Source of the DNA: Coriolopsis trogii
Lineage: Eukaryota > Basidiomycota > Agaricomycetes > Polyporales > Polyporaceae
DNA: 64,000 nucleotides
Direction: 5' to 3'
Assembly (NCBI GenBank): GCA_020543525.1
Contig: JAHYIO010000005.1
Location: forward strand, 496,001 to 560,000
Of this stretch, positions 58,271-64,000 are shown in pieces. How positions within the stretch are numbered: position 1 is the first letter of the stretch; each line of letters opens with the position of its first letter. Made by a program: the position numbers and the translations under genes. The notes under the pieces were generated by a model. That model searched no databases. It was not told where the DNA came from and was given only the letters and a program-made list of their open reading frames with translations.

Positions 58271-58990
58271 TCACAGTGGAGGCTCACTGTTCTGTCGATG
58301 TTTTCGTTTCATGTATTTCTTTGCCAACCGATCTTGGATGTTGTATTGGATGTTTTGCTGTGCAGTGTAGCTTAGAATACAGTCGATAAGTCGGAGGTCG
58401 CCTCTCAGCGTCGGGGCCGACTGGTGGATCATCGAGAGCGCATCTCGTCCAAAGGTGAGTGTCGGACTTCCGCATGCTATTTGTTGACTCTTCATGTCAT
58501 AGCCGGACAATTCGTGTGCGTCATGTTCATGGTCAGTGAATATTCTCAACACCGCTGCCTTCGCAAGGAGAGCAACCAATGCTCTTCCGCAGTGCGACTC
58601 CCCGCAGATGTTTATCCTGTGCAGGGATGTCGGTGACGCAGACCGTGTACTACAGTTCATATTGCCACGGACGACCTGCCAGATTCCCCATTTAGCGAGG
58701 TAGGGCACGGACTGGCAGCCAACTTTGCCGACCTGGACAATGCGGTCAAGGGATTCCGACCATCGCGCAGCAATGTCAATTCCAGGGAGTCCATGAAGAA
58801 GTCGAATGCGTGTAGCTCACTTCTCAAGCCGTCAGGGCGGTCAGCAAGATTCATACAATAGGTATCGGAGGTATCCCTGCTTCATGTTGGCGCGCACAGA
58901 CATCTTGCAGGTTATCATGAAACTGCGAGGAATTCGCAGCAGGTATGCGTTACTGATGTTAGCCATCAACATTATATCCTACGCATACAT
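58271..58990 (-). CDS. Possible small multi-exon gene, unrecognised
   Basis: Minus-strand segments look coding: SELHAFDFFMDSLELTLL (about 58820-58760), a stretch with VGKVGCQSVPYLAKWGIW (about 58740-58690), CGESHCGRALVALLAKAAV, and a C-terminal DLRLIDCILSYTAQQNIQ block ending at a TAG at 58271. The pieces lie in different frames, so introns or frameshifts are needed and I could not settle them. It may be a real unknown gene or a decaying one. Coordinates are approximate. Confidence 0.3.
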
Positions 58991-59043
58991 TCTACTTCAG
59001 AAACATCCTCTTGTGTCCATCGGCGCCCGTGCAAGAGGACGAT

Positions 59044-60609
59044 TTAAACTCCCGCCTTTTCTTCCTTGATCTCCTGCACCTTCTGCTCATAGTCCTGCCT
59101 CGTCGCAGCACCCTGGAGCCCGGCGAAAGCAATGGGGACCCCACTCGTCGCCGAGGCCACATCGCCCACAGCCGCGCCCACGTTGCTCACGCTCTGTCCG
59201 ACATTCCCGACGACCTCCCTGGCTTCATCCCCATAGTCGTTCTCGATGACCGTTCCAGCGGCGTCTTTCAACGAATCCTTGACCTCGACGACACCCGCAG
59301 CAACGCCAGTGGCCACGTCCGCCACGTCTTGCGCTGTTGTGTTCAACCGCTCAGTGGTCTCCCTATCTGTGGGCACAAACGTGCTCGCGATCCACGCGCC
59401 CGCGGCTGCTGCCCCCGACATGACCGCCCCCGAGACCTTCTGGGCGGCGTTGGCGACGGTCTGCGTCCCGGAGGCAGCGCTGCCTGCAACGTTGTGCGTG
59501 GCAGGCGTGAACTCGGCCGGGTCGATTGTGCGCGGGTTTGTGGCTAGGTAGTTATCGCGTGCGGCGCGGATGCGCTCAGCGGTGCGTGTAGAGTCTTCAC
59601 GCACGCTCCGCGCGAGCTCGTCTGCAAACGCGGAGAAGCCGTCTTTGAGGAGACCGTGGTCGATGAGGATGAGCTCGAGCTGGTTCTGGAGCTCTGATAG
59701 CGCTGCTGACGCATCGTGGGCGGATGGAGAGTCGGGCAGCACGATGGCGACAAAGCTGGAATCAGAACGAGGCGCTCTTCAGATGATGTTCAGGCAGTGG
59801 AGACATGACCGCATATACACACCCTTTGTTGACGCCTTCGATGTCTGGGGTGAAAACGTATGTCCTAGAGTCGTTTGCGAGGGTACCAAAAGCAGTGTTC
59901 TTGTACAGTGGAAACGCAGATTTTCCGACGGTGAGTGCTAGAACGGGCTCATTGTCTCTCTCCGGTGGCGGCATCATAAGCACATCGAGGGTGCCTTGTG
60001 AGAGGATGGTTGTCTCTTCGCCAACTACTTGGGCCGCCACCACGCCGGGAATGGACACAAGTGGTTTGTCGCTCTCACTAAGCAAGATGAAAACGTGTCA
60101 TGAAATAGTATAAGTACTCGAAAGTCACAGCCAACACATGTAAGCCCTACAGCGAAAGCGCGTTCTTGATGCGTTGAGTGCCATGCGAGCCATTGTCCGC
60201 CCCGGCTGGCTGCAACAATCCATGTCCAATCAGAATTTCCTCGAGCTTTGTCTGCAGCTCCGACAGTCGTGAGCCGTCCTCGGCAACCCCCTCAGGGAGG
60301 GTCAACTTGACGTAGCTACGTTGTTTCACAAGGTCAGGCAGAGATCAGGTGAACAAGCCTTGTCGCGTACCCTCCGATCACGCCCTCGATCTCAGGTGTA
60401 AACACGTATGATCGTGTATCGCCCTCCAAGGTCCCAAAAGGCGTTCCTTTATGCAAGGTGAATCCAGCACTTCCAACAGTGAGCAAGAGGTCTTTGTTTC
60501 CGGAAGTGGCAGGGACGATGTTCAGTTCACCGGCACCGAGAGTGACGGTACTATCGCCGAGGATATGGTGGGCTGCTACGCCTGGAATTGTGATGAGAGT
60601 ATCGGTCAT
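59044..60609 (-). CDS. Senescence/spartin-domain protein with duplicated N-terminal module
   Basis: Preferred single-gene model: exons 60371-60609, 60151-60315, 59823-60077 and 59044-59755; 1371 nt, 456 residues. Two homologous N-terminal modules follow each other. The first has ITIPGVAAHH, FGTLEGDTRSYVFTPEIEGV and a YVKLTLPEGV strand, ending in a short helix (LSELQTKLEEILIGHGLL). The second has VSIPGVVAAQ, FGTLANDSRTYVFTPDIEGV, FVAIVLPDSP and SELQNQLELILIDHGLL. The C-terminal 200 residues are Ala/Gly/Val-rich with VSGAVMSGAAAAG, the senescence (spartin-like) domain linked to lipid droplets and membranes. Alternatively the first module is a separate 135-residue gene (60147-60609); but then the downstream gene has no ATG at its start. 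The fusion needs a GTAGGG donor at 60150. Confidence 0.7.
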
Positions 60610-60846
60610 GTTTCGAGGATAGTGGTGACTTTGGCAAGACGTGGGTCAGTGTGGTTCGAGCTCAAAGTCTTGAATGTGGGGCAAGCCCGATTGCGTCACA
60701 GTCAACCTTAACCATGTAATAGGGGCCCAAAAGCGGAATTCTCATGAGCGTGAGAAGAGTTTTCCGATTGTGCTTGGGCTGAACCTGAGCCTCTCTTCAG
60801 CTTGAACTTCGCCATCATCACACTCATCATTCCTGAACCGACAACG

Positions 60847-63018
60847 ATGCTCTTCCAGCTGCTAGACTTGCCGCAGGAAATTATCTTTGAAGTGTTGAGG
60901 AGACTGGAGTCGAAAGATTTGCTGCGGTGCAGGCTCGTGAGTAATCACGCGTGTCAATTCCTGACTCTAGTTCACGGTTAGCCAGGTGTGCTCGTCGCTG
61001 CGCGACCTTACGAAGCAGTCTCTGGAACTCCAATACCATGTCGAACTAGCCGCGGATGGCTTGGTCGACGGTGTGGACTGTGCCCTATCAACATCGGAGC
61101 GCCTTACGCTTCTTCTTCAGCGCCGTGCACGGTGGCGTTACCTCGACTGGTCCGGGATTCACCATCTCAAAGCCCCAGAACTATGTCAGGCATACGAGCT
61201 GGTTGGCGGCGTGTTCGCCTTATCTAAGGACAACAACAATATCTACGCCCCCGGGTCGTCCCACCTCGCGCTCACATGGCTTCCGACTCGCGACACTCCT
61301 GCAGCGACAATCGAAAGGGAGGACCTGGGAATGACAATACGTGACTTCGCCATTGACCCTTCGCAGGACCTCATGGCCTTGGTGGTTTCTCATGGTGTTG
61401 ATGGGTGCGTCTCTCATTCACTGTAGCTATCCCTAAACGAGCACACTCTCGGTCTTGACATATCTCAGACCTTGAGGCCCCGACGATCGAGACAGATTGC
61501 ATCCGGACTTGCCTCAATAGCCGCCGGGTCTGGCTATTGCGTCTTCGTATGCGCACCCGTCTGGCTACCCGTACGAAAACCCGTGCCCGCACGTACCCGT
61601 ACCTGTGAGTTGTGTGTACAGGTAGGAGTGGATACGGGTTCTGGTATAGGTAGAAAGAACAGGGGCATGCACGGAGACGCAATACCCATGCTCAGCGGTT
61701 ATTGAGACACGTCTGAACGCGATCTGTACGTGGGCACGGGTTCTTGGCGGGTAGCCTCCTCCGACCGTACACCTCTCACGCTTACCTCATCTGTGCTATA
61801 CCCTAGGACTCTCTGTGCTTCCGTTTGAGGTTGATACCAGTTGCGCAATCAGTGCTAACAACCGTTTTCTGACAGATTCGCCATACATCTACGAACACTG
61901 AGCGAAAACAAGCCTCATCCACGGGCGAAGTCACAGGAGCTCCGAGCAACCGTCCCATTCGTTGGTTCGAGCTCTTTCTTCCAAATCGCCGATGACGTCG
62001 TGTCGGCATTCTTTGGTATGCATGAGCCAGGTCTCATCATATGGAACTGGCACACCGGCCAGATTTTAGTAGTGTGTCCACCTCCATCTCTCTGACTCAT
62101 GGTCGAACTCATCATGCTCATCACGTATTTGGCAGGAATTTGTTGACACGGACATGCCGAGAGGCGCATTCGACTTCGCATTCATCTCCAACCGTGCCTT
62201 TATGCTCACCATTGCCGCTGGACCTGGGTCGATCGAGCTGTTCACGTTCGCAGACGCTGAAGGTTCTAACCTCCGCCCCAGTGTCGCGAAAGCTGCAGTC
62301 TTCCATCTTCCTCCGACAAAACCCGGCAGAGATCTCAACAGAGCATACACGCACGCCGGGGCTTTCGTCGCTCACCCGATGCCCGGAAAGCCGTTCGAGA
62401 CTGCGCGAGACTCGCGCATACACATGTTCACGCTCCACTATGCCGCTCACGGAGGCATTTATTTCATGTTCGTGCACACCCGTTCATTCCTCTCTCTCAT
62501 CCCCGCAAGCTCCGTCTCTACCGAGGAGCGCGCGCCCGTGGTAAGAGCTTGGGAGGAATGGGGACCGGATCACACGCGATTCGTTGAGTGGATGGGCCAC
62601 TTTCAGTGGTTGAGGTACGTCACTGCGTGACCTGCCTCTCTCGAGTGACCGACCTGTTGTCAGGTACATACACGGCACGCGCGTTATCTTCCCACCGATG
62701 CCTCAGCTGTTCAATTCGCCGGAATCGTACATGCTCCTCATGGATTTCAACGTCCACCCCAAGCGCTTGGACGATCCCGTGGACGATGCGCCCGTCCCGG
62801 ACGATTGCGAGTACCATGTCATTGACAAAGAGCGCGAAGTCGTGGCCGAGAATGTCTTCCGAGAACCGGTTGTGACCAGGCTGCCGTACGCAGTGTCGAC
62901 GAGGAACGTCGATGACCCTGTCCTGGGGGACTATTCAGGCTTCATGATTGACCACGAGTGGTTGATTGGGGCGGTGCGTTTCTGCTGGCAGACGAGCTCA
63001 CCTGGGGTGTTCGATTGA
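60847..63018 (+). CDS. F-box protein, single-domain C-terminal (beta-propeller-like) type
   Basis: Five exons: 60847-60936, 60986-61404, 61876-62071, 62136-62614 and 62664-63018; 1539 nt, 512 residues. The F-box is at the very N-terminus (LPQEIIFEVLRRLESKDLLRC, then VCSSLRDL). It is followed by SLELQYHVELAADGL, DFAIDPSQDLMALV, AIHLRTLSENKPHP, GLIIWNW and IHGTRVIFPPM, the signature of a large Agaricomycete F-box family with a propeller-like body. It should act as an SCF adaptor; substrate unknown. The second intron (61405-61875) is 471 nt, about eight times the usual size, and holds an inverted-repeat insertion. Splicing across it joins the frame exactly and keeps the family sequence, so the gene appears intact. 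Confidence 0.87.
61563..61756. mobile_element. Short inverted-repeat (MITE-like) insertion inside an intron
   Basis: The left end (from 61563) reads GGCTACCCGTACGAAAACCC and continues GTGCCCGCACGTAC; the reverse complement of the right end (to 61756) reads GGCTACCCGCCAAGAACCCG and continues TGCCCACGTAC. The arms match over about 33 bp with a few gaps, enclosing 194 bp. It lies inside the oversized intron of the F-box gene. No clear target-site duplication is seen. Confidence 0.6.
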
Positions 63019-63029
63019 GGCTGAGGTGA

Positions 63030-63056
63030 GTCTGCGAGAGCGAGAGCGAGAGAGAA
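63030..63056 (+). repeat. GAGAGC-type microsatellite
   Basis: Short purine-rich run of GAGAGC/GAGA repeats in the 3' flank of the F-box gene. Confidence 0.6.
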
Positions 63057-63265
63057 GACGACGGCAAGAGAGATGGGCAGAGTTTGAGCAGGAGAGAGAG
63101 AAGGTGTGTGCGTGGCAGGGAGAGGGAAGGTGCGTGTGTGGCCGAGGGTGCTGACACAAGCCGTGCCCGATTGGCGACGGCGGCAGCGGGCGGGCGGGAT
63201 GGGCGAGTATCTCGACTAACTACAAGCATCTCCCTGATTGATCACTTGCCTCAGTAGTCTTGTAG

Positions 63266-63360
63266 GTTGTTGATTCTCTTGTGGGTTGTTTGTTCTCTTA
63301 CAGGTCGTTCGTTCTCTTACAGGTTGTTTGTTCTCTTACAGGTTGTTCATTCTCCTTGTA
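63266..63360 (+). repeat. 19-bp tandem repeat, five copies
   Basis: Five head-to-tail copies of GTTGTTTGTTCTCTTACAG; the inner three differ at one or two bases and the outer two are more diverged. Each unit ends CTCTTACAG, which looks like a 3' splice site. It is not in a recognised gene. Confidence 0.85.
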
Positions 63361-64000
63361 CTCCATCTGTCTTATGGTGTTCTAGTCAATGAGCACGGCC
63401 TCATATCCTCCCCACCCCAGGTGGTTTGGACTTAGAGGCTGGTCCACCGCCGGTCTGCGCCGTCTTCGAGGTGGGTGCTGTGATGCAGGCCAGCATATGT
63501 TATAGAAATACATTCTGTAGTAAATAGCACGTAGATACTTCCTGTAGCAAATGAGGCAGTTGCAAGTGTCGAGTTGACCTGGGCGCCAATGGGCCTGTAG
63601 CCGACGGCATTCGCGTCCCACACCGCTGACACGACTCACACGATGCCCACCGCACATTCGACACTGGCTATCTCGGCTGAATCTACGGAGCTCCGAGACC
63701 CTGAATCTCACCGGCTGGGACACCAACACCCGGAGCCGAGTCTTCTACCGATGCCAGATCACACCCGCCCGTCAACTCCCGCCTACTTGCACACCAGCAT
63801 CCACTTCAAGTTGCTACTAGAGCCTCTATAACGAGTGCATGCTACGATTCCGGTGCTACCCTCTCTGTGATTGAGTTGCCTGCTGCCACAAACAAGACGC
63901 AAGCGAACTTCATCTCCATGAAGTGGTGGCTCCTGACTCTTGAGCCTGTTGGCTGCACGGTAAGTAGACTACGGGTGCGCATTGGCACTCACAAATGAGA
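63361..64000 (+). other. Right edge; possible exon of a truncated gene
   Basis: A plus-strand frame from about 63836 (ACYDSGATLSVIELPAAT) runs to a GTAAGT donor at 63960, so an exon of a gene continuing off the right edge is possible. I do not recognise the product and see no clear start. The rest of this stretch holds nothing supportable. Confidence 0.3.

Noticed and set aside
1..64000. CRISPR arrays, rRNA, LTR retrotransposons or long terminal repeats
   Set aside because: No regularly spaced repeats, no rRNA-like blocks and no reverse transcriptase or integrase motifs were seen in any frame.

Overview
The window is nuclear DNA from a filamentous basidiomycete, most likely an Agaricomycete. 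The reasons are the density of short GT-AG introns (mostly 45-75 nt, with CTNAC-type branch sites), the GC-rich coding DNA, and a family content of F-box/LRR-like proteins, UstYa-like proteins, HET-domain proteins, Thr-rich secreted proteins and But2-like membrane proteins. No rRNA, convincing tRNA, CRISPR array or prokaryotic operon structure was seen. Exon models were built by hand from splice consensus and reading frame. For most genes the summed exon lengths divide exactly by three and end on a stop codon.

Layout. 1-463: 3' end of an F-box/LRR-like gene. 1.9-9.2 kb: a housekeeping block with a divergent pair of spliceosomal genes (DIM1 and cyclophilin H), then a FAB1-type phosphoinositide kinase. 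10-13.3 kb: a short-chain dehydrogenase and a small GPI-type Cys-rich secreted protein. 13.7-15.0 kb: a 1.24-kb non-autonomous element with perfect 27-bp terminal inverted repeats. 15.6-23 kb: two F-box genes flanking a coiled-coil repeat protein. 24-26.2 kb: a flavin monooxygenase. 27.5-29.7 kb: a divergent pair of Thr-rich secreted proteins. 30-35 kb: an amino-acid/GABA-type permease and the autophagy/vacuolar efflux protein ATG22. 35.4-38 kb: SUMO and a ricin-B-lectin-like protein. 38.5-40.4 kb: a Rieske plus DUF455 (ferritin-like) fusion. 40.5-48.5 kb: an accessory stretch with two UstYa-family genes, a HET-domain gene, a But2-like type II membrane protein and a small membrane ORF. 51.4-53 kb: a secreted protein of a basidiomycete family. 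54.8-58.2 kb: an LSH/HELLS-type SNF2 remodeler. 59-60.6 kb: a senescence/spartin-domain protein with a duplicated N-terminal module. 60.8-63 kb: an F-box protein whose second intron carries an inverted-repeat insertion.

Most genes look like independent units. Three contexts suggest functional grouping: the DIM1/CypH head-to-head pair (U5 and U4/U6 snRNP components sharing a 221-bp promoter), the divergent pair of Thr-rich secreted proteins with matching first exons, and the UstYa/HET/But2 accessory stretch. The features most worth a second look are the Rieske-DUF455 fusion with all diiron ligands kept, the tandem N-module senescence protein, a FYVE-less FAB1 with a decayed CCT domain, and a set of in-frame microexons of 3, 6, 9 and 12 nt in four unrelated genes.
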